Source: Streptomyces monomycini
GTDB taxonomy: Bacteria > Actinomycetota > Actinomycetes > Streptomycetales > Streptomycetaceae
Assembly: GCF_022271435.1 (NCBI RefSeq)
Contig: NZ_JAFIQY010000011.1
Span: forward strand, 142,630-206,629
Reading direction: 5' to 3'
DNA: 64,000 nucleotides
Each line of letters begins with the position of its first letter. The first letter of the stretch is position 1. This document shows positions 53,329 to 62,424 of the stretch, in pieces. Under the pieces are notes generated by a model. It had not been told where the DNA came from and searched no databases. It was given only the letters and a program-made list of their open reading frames with translations. The position numbers and the translations under genes were made by a program.

Positions 53329-55551
53329 TGGCTGACACCTGCGCGTGCGGGTCGGAACCGATGTACTTCGACTGCCCGGTCACCGCCATCGGTTGATACC
53401 TGCGTGTGCGAGTCGGACGCCAGGGGATACCCACGGCCTCCAGCTCGGCCGACTGATACCTGCGCGTGCGGGTCGGACGGCATCTACGCCACCCGCCGCG
53501 GAGCAGTCACCGGTTGGTACCTGCGCGTGCAGGTCGGACTGCGGAGACGGCGTGAAGGGCGATGTCCCCTGCGGTTGATACCTGCGAGTGCGGGTCGGAC
53601 GCCCTGTACGTCGGACACCGCATCGGCGATCACGGTTGATACCTGCGTGTGAGGGTCGGACCGGCGGGCGCGCGGGATGCTGATGCGCCGGGTCGGTTGA
53701 TACCTGCGCGTACGGGTCGGGCGCCTGGGTAGCCACGACCAGCGTGCCGTCTGACGGTTGATACCTGCGCGTGCGGGTCGGACCTGATGCCGGGAATCTC
53801 AGCGACCGGGAGGGCCGGTTGATACCTGCGCGTGCGGGTCGGGCTGGGCACCGCCGGCGGAGACGATGCCGTCGAGTGGTTGATACCTGCGCGTGCGGGT
53901 CGGACGAGATGGAGGACATCGGCGACATCGCCGTCTCCGGTTGATACCTGCGCGTGCGGGTCGGACCCCCTGAAGGCACCCGGCCCGGTATCGACTGGCG
54001 GTTGATACCCGCGCGTGCGGGTCGGACTGCCGTCCTCATCACGGCAATACTCCGGCCGCGGTTGATACCTGCGCGTGCGGGTCGGACCGCTGGTACGCGA
54101 ACAGAGCGGCCTGTAGCCCCGGTTGATACCTGCGCGTGCGGGTCGGACTCGGCCAGTACGTACGGATCGGTGGGGGGCGGCGGTTGATACCTGCGCGTGC
54201 GGGTCGGACTACCAGGTGGCGGCCGGGATGCAGGCGATCGGCGGTTGATACCTGCGCGTGCGGGTCGGACAGGGGCGCTCAACACCGCAGGCACCGAAGG
54301 GCCGGTTGATACCTGCGCGTGCGGGTCGGACCGTTCATACCGAACCCGCCGACAAGCAGACCGCGGTTGATACCTGCGCGTGCGGGTCGGACCATGAACT
54401 CACCGGTCAGGAACCGGCGGAGTGCGGTTGATACCTGCGCGTGCGGGTCGGACAGCTTCTTGACCGTGGCGGCCCCGAACGCCGACGGTTGATACCTGCG
54501 CGTGCGGGTCGGACCCCCGTCGTTCGTCGGCCGCGTCTACCAGGAGCGGTTGATACCTGCGCGTGCGGGTCGGACAGCGGCGGCCTGTCCCAGGCGATCC
54601 AGTCCAGCGGTTGATACCTGCGCGTGCGGGTCGGACCAGGCGCCGGCCGCACTGAGGGAGAACGCCGCCGGTTGATACCTGCGCGTGCGGGTCGGACGAG
54701 CATCTGGCGTTGTGGATCTCGTCCATTTCCGGTTGATACCTGCGCGTGCGGGTCGGACACCTCCCGCCGGCGGGAGACCACCTCACCGGTCGGTTGATAC
54801 CTGCGCGTGCGGGTCGGACCGCGCGTCGTCGACCTTGCCCAGGGCGTCACGCGGTTGATACCTGCGCGTGCGGGTCGGACGGGTTGTCTTCGTGGTTGTT
54901 GAGGCCCCGGGGCGGTTGATACCTGCGCGTGCGGGTCGGACGACCACCGCAGGATCGTGGAGCCCCCAGCCACCGGTTGATACCTGCGCGTGCGGGTCGG
55001 ACAGGGGCGCTCAACACCGCAGGCACCGAAGGGCCGGTTGATACCTGCGCGTGCGGGTCGGACCTGGCCAACGTCATCCACGGCCAGGCCCACCGCGGTC
55101 GATACCTGCGCGTGCGGGTCGGACGGCCTGGTGGCGGTCATCGCCCGGGCACGGTTCGGTCGATACCTGCGCGTGCGGGTCGGACAACCACACCACTACA
55201 CACAGGAGAAACCCATGCGGTCGATACCTGCGCGTGCGGGTCGGACGCCACGGCCACCGTGCGGTCGGTCTCGGCGGTCGGTCGATACCTGCGCGTGCGG
55301 GTCGGACTGCGGGTTGCCGTCGGCGTCCTCGCCCACCGGCGGTTGATACCTGCGCGTGCGGGTCGGACAGCCGCAGCCGCGAACCGTCGGTCAACGGACC
55401 CGGTCGATACCTGCGCGTGCGGGTCGGACATGGGCAACGCCGTCAACGACGCCTCGGTCTGCGGTCGATACCTGCGCGTGCGGGTCGGACGCTCCGGCCC
55501 GGGTCAGGGTCTCCCGCTGCTCCGGTCGATACCTGCGCGTGCGGGTCGGAC
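53329..55551 (-). CRISPR. Type I-E CRISPR array, 37 repeats
   Basis: Thirty-seven 29-base repeats with about 32-base spacers, at a 61-base period. Read on the minus strand, each repeat starts GTCCGACCCGCACGCG and ends CAGGTATCAACCG, matching the I-E layout; the last 8 bases, ATCAACCG, parallel the known crRNA handle. The low-coordinate end (53329-53722) has mutated repeats and is the trailer. Seven of the eight repeats nearest 55551 carry a G instead of A in GTATCRACC, which fits newer units on the leader side. The 32-base spacer 54271-54302 is identical to 55003-55034. A further half-degenerate repeat may lie at 53282-53310. Confidence 0.97.
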
Positions 55552-55640
55552 CCTTCGCGACCTGCGGTGCTTGGGTGGCTTTGCTGTTTCGTTATCAAGG
55601 TTCGTGTCGGGGGTTTGGCACGTGGACGTGGTCGCCGGGG
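55552..55640 (-). promoter_or_regulatory. CRISPR leader
   Basis: The 89 bases between the cas6e stop and the first repeat are less GC-rich than the surroundings (AACCTTGATAACGAAACAGC on the minus strand) and abut the conserved repeat end. Leader orientation is supported by the repeat degeneracy at the far end. Confidence 0.7.
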
Positions 55641-56339
55641 TTACCGGGAGGGGGCGATGGACAGGAGTCCTGCTCCGTAGGCGCGGGCTCGGCCTATTCC
55701 GGTGGTGATGGCTGTGCGGAGGGCGTCGGGGTCGGTGATGGTGGCGTGGCCTTCGAAGCGCGTGACCGGCATGTGGAAGCGCATCCGGCCGGGTTCGTGC
55801 GGGTGTTTTTTGCGGCCGAAGATCGCGGGCTGGCTCGCGGTAAGGACGGTGTCGGGGTCGAGGGTGAGGCCGGCTTCGGTGGCTTTGCGGTGCCACCAGG
55901 CGGTGGCCTCCTCGCCGTACAGGGGCAAGAGCTTGCCGCGGTGGCGGCGGCCTTTGGCGTCGGTTGTGGTGGAGGGCTGGGAGCGTTGGGGGGCTGCGTC
56001 GAGCCGGTAGCGGATGGCGCAGCCTTCTTGGCACCAGGTGAGCAGGGGGGTGATGTCGCGGTGGTCGGTGGCGGTGGCGTAGTCCGCCGGCAGCTGGGTC
56101 AGGTCCAGGGGCGCGGTGGACTGGATGAGGAGGGTGTGTGTGGTGCGGTCGCGTTCGAGGCGGTAGAGGACCCCTGCTGCCTGCCGTGTTCCGGTGCCGG
56201 GTGGGACGGGGGTGAGGCTGAGGACCCGGTGGTGGAGACGTTGGGCGTTGGTCAGGTCCGGTCCCGCATCGTCGGATCGGGGGTTGATCTGGATCTTGGT
56301 GAGATGTGCGGTGGCGGGCGGTGCGAGGGTGGTGGTCAT
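55641..56339 (-). CDS. cas6e: Cas6e CRISPR RNA endonuclease
   Basis: A 232-residue protein from ATG 56339. It has two ferredoxin-like halves; LTNAQRLHHRVLSLTP carries the candidate catalytic His (36/37), and the C-terminal glycine-rich loop GIGRARAYGAGLLSIAPSR is the family signature. It cuts pre-crRNA within the repeat and stays bound to the hairpin. It is the last gene of the Cascade operon, directly before the leader and 38 bases after cas5e. Confidence 0.93.
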   Translation of the reverse strand: MTTTLAPPATAHLTKIQINPRSDDAGPDLTNAQRLHHRVLSLTPVPPGTGTRQAAGVLYRLERDRTTHTLLIQSTAPLDLTQLPADYATATDHRDITPLLTWCQEGCAIRYRLDAAPQRSQPSTTTDAKGRRHRGKLLPLYGEEATAWWHRKATEAGLTLDPDTVLTASQPAIFGRKKHPHEPGRMRFHMPVTRFEGHATITDPDALRTAITTGIGRARAYGAGLLSIAPSR

Positions 56340-56377
56340 GTCGGGTTCCGTTGCGGTGCGGACGGCGGGCTCGGTGG

Positions 56378-57112
56378 TCAGCGGCCCTGGCGGTACTGGG
56401 TCAGGCGGCGCAGGTAGGCGGTGCCGGTGCCGGCGCACAGACCACTCGGCAGCTGGCGGCGGGTTTCCCAGAGGTTGCGGGAGCCGAAGGTCCGGCCGGG
56501 CAGGGCCACGTCGCGCACGGCCCGGGTGGCCGGCAGGGACGGCTCGTCCTCGGGCGGGGCTTCGCTGAGGAAGACGGTCTCGACGCTGTCGGCGCGCTGG
56601 GGCGCCTCGCGGTGCAGCGGCAGGTGCCGCAGGGCGTGCTCGGCATCCTGGGTCCGCTCGATGAGCACCGGGGTGTCCGGCGGGCAGGCCCGGCGGCCCA
56701 GGTGCGGCGGGTAGACGGGACGGCGCAGGGCGGCGGCGGCCTGTGCGATGAGGTCGGCGGGTCCGGTGACGGCGACGCTGAAGGCCGCGTCGTTGAGGTA
56801 CCAGTCCTCGAAGATGAGGGCGGTGCCGCGCCGTCCGCCGTTGGCGTTCATGACGGTGTGCTCGGCGGGGTAGCCGCCTCCGACGGTGTGGAAGTCCAGC
56901 AGGCGCTGTCCGGGCCGGTCGATGCGCACGGTGAAGCCGAGGCAGGCCAGGTCGCTCAGGTCGCCGCCGCGGGGGCGTCCCTGGGCGGCGGCGATCAGCC
57001 CGGTCAGGCCGCTGCGGGTGGGGTGGGCGTGGGTGTCGCGTACCCGCCCGCCCTGGCCGCCGCCCCAGCACTGCTGCGGCGCGGACAGGTGCAGCAGGAG
57101 GCCGGCACTCAC
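56378..57112 (-). CDS. cas5e: Cas5e Cascade subunit
   Basis: A 244-residue protein from GTG 57112, which overlaps the cas7e stop (GTGA). The opening LLLHLSAPQQCWG, then TRSGLTGLIAAAQGR, and LGFTVRIDRPGQRLLDFHTV, with a C-terminal RRLTQYRQGR, fit Cas5e, which binds the 5' handle of crRNA. Confidence 0.93.
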   Translation of the reverse strand: MSAGLLLHLSAPQQCWGGGQGGRVRDTHAHPTRSGLTGLIAAAQGRPRGGDLSDLACLGFTVRIDRPGQRLLDFHTVGGGYPAEHTVMNANGGRRGTALIFEDWYLNDAAFSVAVTGPADLIAQAAAALRRPVYPPHLGRRACPPDTPVLIERTQDAEHALRHLPLHREAPQRADSVETVFLSEAPPEDEPSLPATRAVRDVALPGRTFGSRNLWETRRQLPSGLCAGTGTAYLRRLTQYRQGR

Positions 57113-58275
57113 TTGGGATCCTCTGCTGCGTCGAAGGCCGCGGTGGTGATGGTCTCGGCCAGGTCGGACAGCTGGGGTATGTGCCGGCCCAGCGCGGTCA
57201 GGGAGGCGAGGCCCGCGGCGGTACCGGTGTAGGCGGCGGCGATGACGGGCTCGGGGCCGAAGAAGGCGTTGACGGCCTGGGCGTGCTCGTCGAGCTGCTT
57301 GATGCTGGGGGAGGTCCAGCCGGTGCTCTCGTCGGCGACGACGGGGGCCTCGAAGGCGCCGGCCAGGCTGACGGGCCGGTCGCTGCGGACGGTGACGTAG
57401 GCCAGGGCCGGGGGCGTGAAGGGCGCGGTGCTGTTCTTCTTGGCCCGGGGCACGTGCACGGCGAATTCGGCGAGGTAGGCGCGCACCAGCTCGCGGGCGG
57501 CATCGCGGTCGTGGCCCAGGTTGGTGAGCAGGCCGTCGAGGCTGATGGAGCTGTACTTGTAGAAGCTGCCGGAGGTGTAGGCGCCGTGGCCCATGTGGGC
57601 GGAGCCGTTGTCGTCGCCGGGGACGTCGTCGACGGCGGTGAAGAAGTCGCTCTGTTCTTCGGTGGCGTGGGTGGTGATGGCGTGCGCGACCGAGATGGCG
57701 CCGTCGACGGTGACCTCGGGGGCGTTGGCGAGCATCCGGCCGAAGGCGGCGATGGAGGCGTTGCGGGTGGCCAGCACCTCCTGGATCCGCTTGGCGATTT
57801 CCCGGTCCGCCTTCGTCTTGGTCTTCTTGCTCTTGCCAGCCTTGGCTTCCGCGAGGGCGCCCTTGGCGGCGGCGTCGATCTGCGTCCGCTGTTCTTCCAC
57901 CAGGTCGGCCAGGGCGCCGATGGCCGCGGCCGGCAGGTAGAGCATGACGTTGGTGGTGCCGGCCTCCTCGATGCCCAGCCCGCCGACGCCCGCGGCCAGC
58001 GCCACGTTGCGTCCGGCCTCGGCGGCCTCCTCGGCCGTCCAGCCGCGCGCTTCCAGCTCGGCCGCGACCTGGCCGGGCACCCGGCGGGTGCGCAGCGCCT
58101 TGTCCCCGAGGAACTTCTCGATCTCGGTGCGTGAGCCGCGCTTGAGGGCGGCCGAGGAGATGCGGCCCCGTTCCACACCCCCGTAGACCGCTACCTTCGG
58201 CGATCCGTAGTAGTCGCGGTTGAGGTTGGACAGCGGGAAGCTGTGGACGATGTGGACGTCGATGAAGATGCTCAC
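57109..58275 (-). CDS. cas7e: Cas7e Cascade backbone subunit
   Basis: A 388-residue protein from GTG 58275, overlapping the cse2 stop (GTGA). IDVHIVHSFPLSNLNRDYYGSPKVAVYGGVERGRISSAALKRGSR is the Cas7e (Cse4) opening. YKYSSISLDGLLTNLG and VTVRSDRPVSLAGAFEAPV are also typical. Six copies would form the crRNA-binding backbone. Confidence 0.95.
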   Translation of the reverse strand: MSIFIDVHIVHSFPLSNLNRDYYGSPKVAVYGGVERGRISSAALKRGSRTEIEKFLGDKALRTRRVPGQVAAELEARGWTAEEAAEAGRNVALAAGVGGLGIEEAGTTNVMLYLPAAAIGALADLVEEQRTQIDAAAKGALAEAKAGKSKKTKTKADREIAKRIQEVLATRNASIAAFGRMLANAPEVTVDGAISVAHAITTHATEEQSDFFTAVDDVPGDDNGSAHMGHGAYTSGSFYKYSSISLDGLLTNLGHDRDAARELVRAYLAEFAVHVPRAKKNSTAPFTPPALAYVTVRSDRPVSLAGAFEAPVVADESTGWTSPSIKQLDEHAQAVNAFFGPEPVIAAAYTGTAAGLASLTALGRHIPQLSDLAETITTAAFDAAEDPK

Positions 58276-58886
58276 GCGGTGTGCTCCTCGGCAGTGTCTT
58301 CGGTGGTGTCGGCGGGGTCGTAGTGGCTGGACATCCACTGGTCCGCCACCTCGGTGCGGTAGCGCGTCCAGCGGGTCAGGTCGCGCAGCAGGTGCGGCCA
58401 CGACAGCGGGACCTGCTCAGCGGCGAGCCGGTCGACCAGGGGCTGCAGGTGGTGCAGCAGGCCCATCAGGCGGCGCTGGCGGGCCATCAGCTGCAGCAGT
58501 TCGGTGGCGGTGTCCTGGCTCAGCAGCCCGCTGCGCACCGCCCGGGCCAGCGACCAGCCGAGGTTGCCGCGCCGGGCGTCATACACGCTGGCCGCCTGCG
58601 CGGTGGTGCTGGCCGGGCTGGGGGCGTGGGCGGCGAACATGGCCGCCGCCGCCAGATAGGCCGTCTTGCGCTCTGGCAGGCCGCGCGGGATGCGGGACTG
58701 CAGGTGCGGGAGCATGAGCCACGGCTCGGTCAGCCCCCGGCGGGTCTGCCCGGTGCGCAGATCGCTGCGTCCCCCGGGGCTGCTGCACACCTCGGCCACG
58801 TGTTCCATGAAGGCAACGTGGCGGGCGAGCCATTTGGGAGGCACGGGCGCGCTGTCGGTATCAGCGGTGGCGGCCGTGGTGCTCAT
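58272..58886 (-). CDS. cse2: Cse2 (Cas11e) Cascade small subunit
   Basis: A 204-residue helical protein. The region LRTGQTRRGLTEPWLMLPHL and the late DLTRW (with MSSHY) segment fit Cse2, which stabilises the R-loop. Its TGA overlaps the GTG of cas7e, and it starts 49 bases after cse1 ends. Confidence 0.92.
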   Translation of the reverse strand: MSTTAATADTDSAPVPPKWLARHVAFMEHVAEVCSSPGGRSDLRTGQTRRGLTEPWLMLPHLQSRIPRGLPERKTAYLAAAAMFAAHAPSPASTTAQAASVYDARRGNLGWSLARAVRSGLLSQDTATELLQLMARQRRLMGLLHHLQPLVDRLAAEQVPLSWPHLLRDLTRWTRYRTEVADQWMSSHYDPADTTEDTAEEHTA

Positions 58887-58935
58887 CGCGTCCTCTTCCT
58901 GGTCGAACGGGTTGCGTGGGTACGGGGGAACGGGG

Positions 58936-60471
58936 TCACGTGCGGGGGCGGGCCAGCCGGGCTCGGGCCTTGGCGACCGCGCTCATCCCGTGCACGGTGG
59001 ACTTCAGCGTCGCGGTGGCCTGGTCGAACCGTTCGAGGGCCAGGCGCCGGAAGGCCGGCCGACGGTCCGGGTCCGGGGCGCGGACGGCCTGCCAGAACTC
59101 CTCCTCGGCGCGTTCCCAGAACTGGGCGCGCGCCGCCTCCACGAAGCCGTGCCGCTGCTGGGGATCCCGCTTGACGTGGACGCCGAGCCAGGCAGCCGAC
59201 AGGGCGCGGGCCAAGTCGCCGGCGGCGGCCTCGGCGCTGCGCCGGGCGGTGGCGATGGCCGCCGCGCCCTGCGCATCAGACTCTTCGATGTGCTGCAGGA
59301 CGGGGGGCGTGGTGGCGGCGTACCACTGGTTGTCCTTCTCCTGGCGCTCCTGGTCCCAGGCCAGCACCCGCACCCCCAGCTGACGCTGGACCGCCGGGGC
59401 AAGCTCGGCCACGGCGTCGAAGACCGTGGGGCGCCGCAGCGTGCTCTTCGAGCCGGGCTGGGTCTTCAGCAGCAGGGCGTCCAGGTCGCGCCAGGCCGAG
59501 CGGGTCCGGTCGGCGCGCAGCGGCCCGCCCTTGGTGCGCTCGATGACGTAGGGGTCCACGGCGGCTGGCAGGTCGACCGCGGTGTTCCAGGTGATCTTGC
59601 AGCCGGTGGTCTGCCCGGCGTCGTCGCCGGTGAGCAGGAGCGCGTGGGCGGTGCGGCCGGTCAGCAGCGACACCGGCCCGCACGCCGGGGCCGGGGCCAG
59701 CGGATCGGGCAGCTCATCGCTCTCCCACGGCGCCAGGTCCGGGCCCGGGCCGGTGGGCCAGGCCGACGGGCCGGGCACGGACGCCACCAGCGACGCGAAC
59801 AGCCGCTCCGGGGCGTGCGGGAAGTAGGAGACGAGCGAGCGGTACGGCCCGGCCTTACAGGAACCACTGGTACGGGAGGCGTGGGTGCGGGGCGTGGCGG
59901 TGCCGGACGGGCCGTATCCGTACCAGGCCAAAAGCCACTGCACCGCATCCGGCCCGGGCACCGGCACGTCCTGGGCGAGGTGCGTGGTCCACACCGCGTT
60001 GTTCCCCGAGGGGCGGTCCATCACCAGCCGGCCGGGCGCCTGCCCCTTGCCGCACTCCTGCGCGAGCCGGATGTCCTGGAGGAACGGCTGCGTACTGTCG
60101 TACAGGTTCAGGCGGTGCGAGTGGGTCTCCAGGTACTCGTCCACGCGATCCGCGTCGAACCGGCCGGTGGCCAGGAGGTCATCACGTGCGTCAGGCCACT
60201 GGGCGGAGGTGCCGGTGTCCAGGCCCGTTACCCGTGCAGTCACCGCGGCGAGTAGGCGACGTGCGACGGCCTCGACCGGAGGGACCGTGAAGTCGAGGTC
60301 GGCGAACAGATGGGCGCCCTGGAAGAGACAGCGCAGACCCACCCGGGCGCATTCCCCGGGACTGGCTTCCGGCACCAGGGACCGCAGTTCCTCGGTCTCA
60401 TCGGCGTCCAGGTCGAAACGGACCCGCACGGGAATCCAGCCGTTATCGGCCACGGAAAACGGGTAGGACAT
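58936..60471 (-). CDS. cse1: Cse1 (Cas8e) Cascade large subunit
   Basis: A 511-residue protein from ATG 60471 (AAGGCGGC upstream). It opens with PFSVADNGWIPVR, and continues with LETHSHRLNLYDSTQPFLQ, NNAVWTTHLAQDVPVPGPDAVQWLLAWYGYGPSG and QPGSKSTLR, matching Cse1 of actinobacterial I-E systems. It recognises the protospacer-adjacent motif and recruits Cas3. It is the first gene of the Cascade operon. Confidence 0.95.
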   Translation of the reverse strand: MSYPFSVADNGWIPVRVRFDLDADETEELRSLVPEASPGECARVGLRCLFQGAHLFADLDFTVPPVEAVARRLLAAVTARVTGLDTGTSAQWPDARDDLLATGRFDADRVDEYLETHSHRLNLYDSTQPFLQDIRLAQECGKGQAPGRLVMDRPSGNNAVWTTHLAQDVPVPGPDAVQWLLAWYGYGPSGTATPRTHASRTSGSCKAGPYRSLVSYFPHAPERLFASLVASVPGPSAWPTGPGPDLAPWESDELPDPLAPAPACGPVSLLTGRTAHALLLTGDDAGQTTGCKITWNTAVDLPAAVDPYVIERTKGGPLRADRTRSAWRDLDALLLKTQPGSKSTLRRPTVFDAVAELAPAVQRQLGVRVLAWDQERQEKDNQWYAATTPPVLQHIEESDAQGAAAIATARRSAEAAAGDLARALSAAWLGVHVKRDPQQRHGFVEAARAQFWERAEEEFWQAVRAPDPDRRPAFRRLALERFDQATATLKSTVHGMSAVAKARARLARPRT

Positions 60472-61095
60472 GCCGCCTTCTCTTACTTGTCGGTCAGTTG
60501 AAGGGGCTCGCCAGCGTCACAGGGGCGGCGAGGTGACCGACATGCAAACAGGGCCGTTTGGAGCACGCAAAATGATCTTCAGGCGGCGCTTGAAGCATTG
60601 TCAGTGGGAGCCATTAGGGTCCGCGCCGCCGGTGCGCAGACTTCTCACGCCCGAAGGTGTGCAGGCGTAGCGGCATCTATGGGGGCACGAGGTGCTTGAA
60701 AAGCGCGCTCCTGCCACGACGGGGCATCAAATAACGGCCATGCCCGCGAGCTGACCGTAGATCAGCGTGGCGGGCATGTCGGCTTCTGGGATCGGTGCAG
60801 TTCGCTGTGTTTCCATCTCGGCGCGACATGCTGCACGACGGGACGCCTTATATACCCCATGCCGTCGGCGCTTCGCCGAACTCGTGGCACCGCACCTGGC
60901 CGCAAAGGCGTGTGGGATTACCCACAAGGCGGGCTCCTGGTGGCACGGGCAGTGGGAGCGACGGCGGACCTGCAATAGTGTTGCGACCCGCTGGTTTGGG
61001 TAGCTAGGCACGTACCGCTACACGGCGTTGGAGAGGTGACCGGCACCGCCGACCGCCTTCCCTGCGGGTCGTTTGATGAAAGGAAACGTCACGGT
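60472..61095. other. Intergenic region upstream of the Cascade operon
   Basis: No supported gene. It should contain the promoter of the cse1-cas6e operon. No cas1, cas2 or regulator gene is hidden here in either direction. Confidence 0.45.
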
Positions 61096-61329
61096 ATGAG
61101 CAAAGGAGATTCGGGCCGGGGTGCGTCCTTGACGCAGGGAGCCCGAATTGGTGTCTTCGCGTTCCTCTTGGTCGTGCTGGTGCTGTGGTGCGGCGTCGTA
61201 CTCGCCGCTCTCACGGACCAATGGCTCGCATGGCTCCGGTGGGGCCTGACGGTAGCTGGCGTCCTTACGGCCTTCGGGCTGCTCTGTGCACTGGTCTTGC
61301 GCTATGTGACCAGGCCCGGCCAGTCCTGA
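61096..61329 (+). CDS. Small two-helix membrane protein
   Basis: A 77-residue protein from ATG 61096. Two clear membrane segments, GVFAFLLVVLVLWCGVVLAAL and WGLTVAGVLTAFGLLCALVL, have a short exposed loop between them and a basic C-terminus. Function unknown. It converges on the TetR gene with 34 bases between the stops. Confidence 0.7.
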   Translation: MSKGDSGRGASLTQGARIGVFAFLLVVLVLWCGVVLAALTDQWLAWLRWGLTVAGVLTAFGLLCALVLRYVTRPGQS

Positions 61330-61363
61330 GCGCCGGATACGACCCGGACCAGCGGGTCCGTCT

Positions 61364-62002
61364 TCACGCCACCGAGCGGTCCCACTGGCTGCTGAAGGCC
61401 AACCGGGAGCGGGCGGCGGGGGTGGCGATCCCGGGCAGCAGATAGCGCCACAGGGACACCAGGCGTTGGTACAGATCGGAGCGGCCAGTGGAGATCTGGG
61501 AAAGGAGCTGCGTGCCGGAATAGGAGCTGACCAGCGTCCAGGCCAGTTCATGAACGTCGACGTCCGGCAGCAGTTCACCTTTCTCCTGGGCGGCGAGCAG
61601 TTGCTCGGCGAACTGGGCGACCCAGTATTGGTACGGGGTATCGTCCGGAGCGCCGAATTCCCCCTGCTCGACGGCCAGCCGCACGCCGGCGCGCAGCAGC
61701 GAGTTGGTCTGCAGCTCGCCTGCGAGGTAGAGGTTGATGTCGATGAGGCGCTGCAGGCCGTCGTCTCCGGGGGGTGATTCCAGCCCGTCGCCCTGCTCCA
61801 CCATGACCGCGTGGGCCAGAGCCTGCTTCCCCGAAAAGTGGAAATACAGGGCGCCAGGGGTGATTCCAGCCCGGCTCAAGATTTTGCTGACGCTTGCGCC
61901 GCTGTAGCCGTATTCATCGAACACTTCGGAAGCTGCCCGAATGATTTTCTCGCGCGTTGCGACTGCTCGCTCGTGCACTGACTGCACCGTCTCTTTCGTC
62001 AT
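61364..62002 (-). CDS. TetR-family regulator, gamma-butyrolactone-receptor-like
   Basis: A 212-residue protein. The DNA-binding domain VATREKIIRAASEVFDEYGYSGASVSKILSRAGITPGALYFHFSGKQALAHAV and the ligand domain pattern (DINLYLAGELQTNSLLRAGVRLAVEQGEFG) match ArpA/ScbR-type receptors of Streptomyces signalling butyrolactones. No AfsA-type synthase gene is nearby, so it may be a pseudo-receptor or respond to a ligand made elsewhere. Its target is unknown; the promoter region is 62003-62150. Confidence 0.85.
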   Translation of the reverse strand: MTKETVQSVHERAVATREKIIRAASEVFDEYGYSGASVSKILSRAGITPGALYFHFSGKQALAHAVMVEQGDGLESPPGDDGLQRLIDINLYLAGELQTNSLLRAGVRLAVEQGEFGAPDDTPYQYWVAQFAEQLLAAQEKGELLPDVDVHELAWTLVSSYSGTQLLSQISTGRSDLYQRLVSLWRYLLPGIATPAARSRLAFSSQWDRSVA

Positions 62003-62155
62003 CCCTAGGCATGGTACGGAAGGTGAACATGCGGACCGGCGCGGGGGTTCAAACGCAACTCACGCTCCGAATGTCGCTGCCCAAATGTGGTCAAACGCTG
62101 TCGGAGTGCAGCTCCCAGGCAGTGGCTGAAAGTGCGTGAACTGCCGCATCGGAGT

Positions 62156-62317
62156 TCAGGACACGCGGGCCGCTCGGCAGCGGCTATGCCGGTAGGGAAT
62201 AGCGCTGTCGCAGCTGGTGAGGCGGAGGGCGCACTGGACGCCGTCGGCCAAGGTGGTGATGCCGTCCTCGGACTCGACCAGCAGGCCAGCGTCGATCGGT
62301 CCGGTGACGGTTGCCAT
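62156..62317 (-). CDS. Small hypothetical protein
   Basis: A 53-residue frame from ATG 62317 with consistently GC-rich third positions. The N-terminal half (MATVTGPIDAGLLVESEDGITTLADGVQC) looks folded, and the C-terminal half is Arg/Ser-rich with two more Cys. The ribosome site is weak. I do not recognise the family. Confidence 0.45.
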   Translation of the reverse strand: MATVTGPIDAGLLVESEDGITTLADGVQCALRLTSCDSAIPYRHSRCRAARVS

Positions 62318-62424
62318 GGTGGTCTCGTTCTCGTTCACGGGGCCTCGAATGACGCCGCCACTACGTCCTCGACCGCAAGGGTGCGGAACTTGCGCATCCT
62401 TGCCCCGCGCGAAGGCAGCAGCCG

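Noticed and set aside
53380..55680. Several frames running through the CRISPR array, with repeated SDPHAQVST-like or DTCACGSD-like peptides
   Set aside because: These are translations of repeats and spacers, and not proteins.
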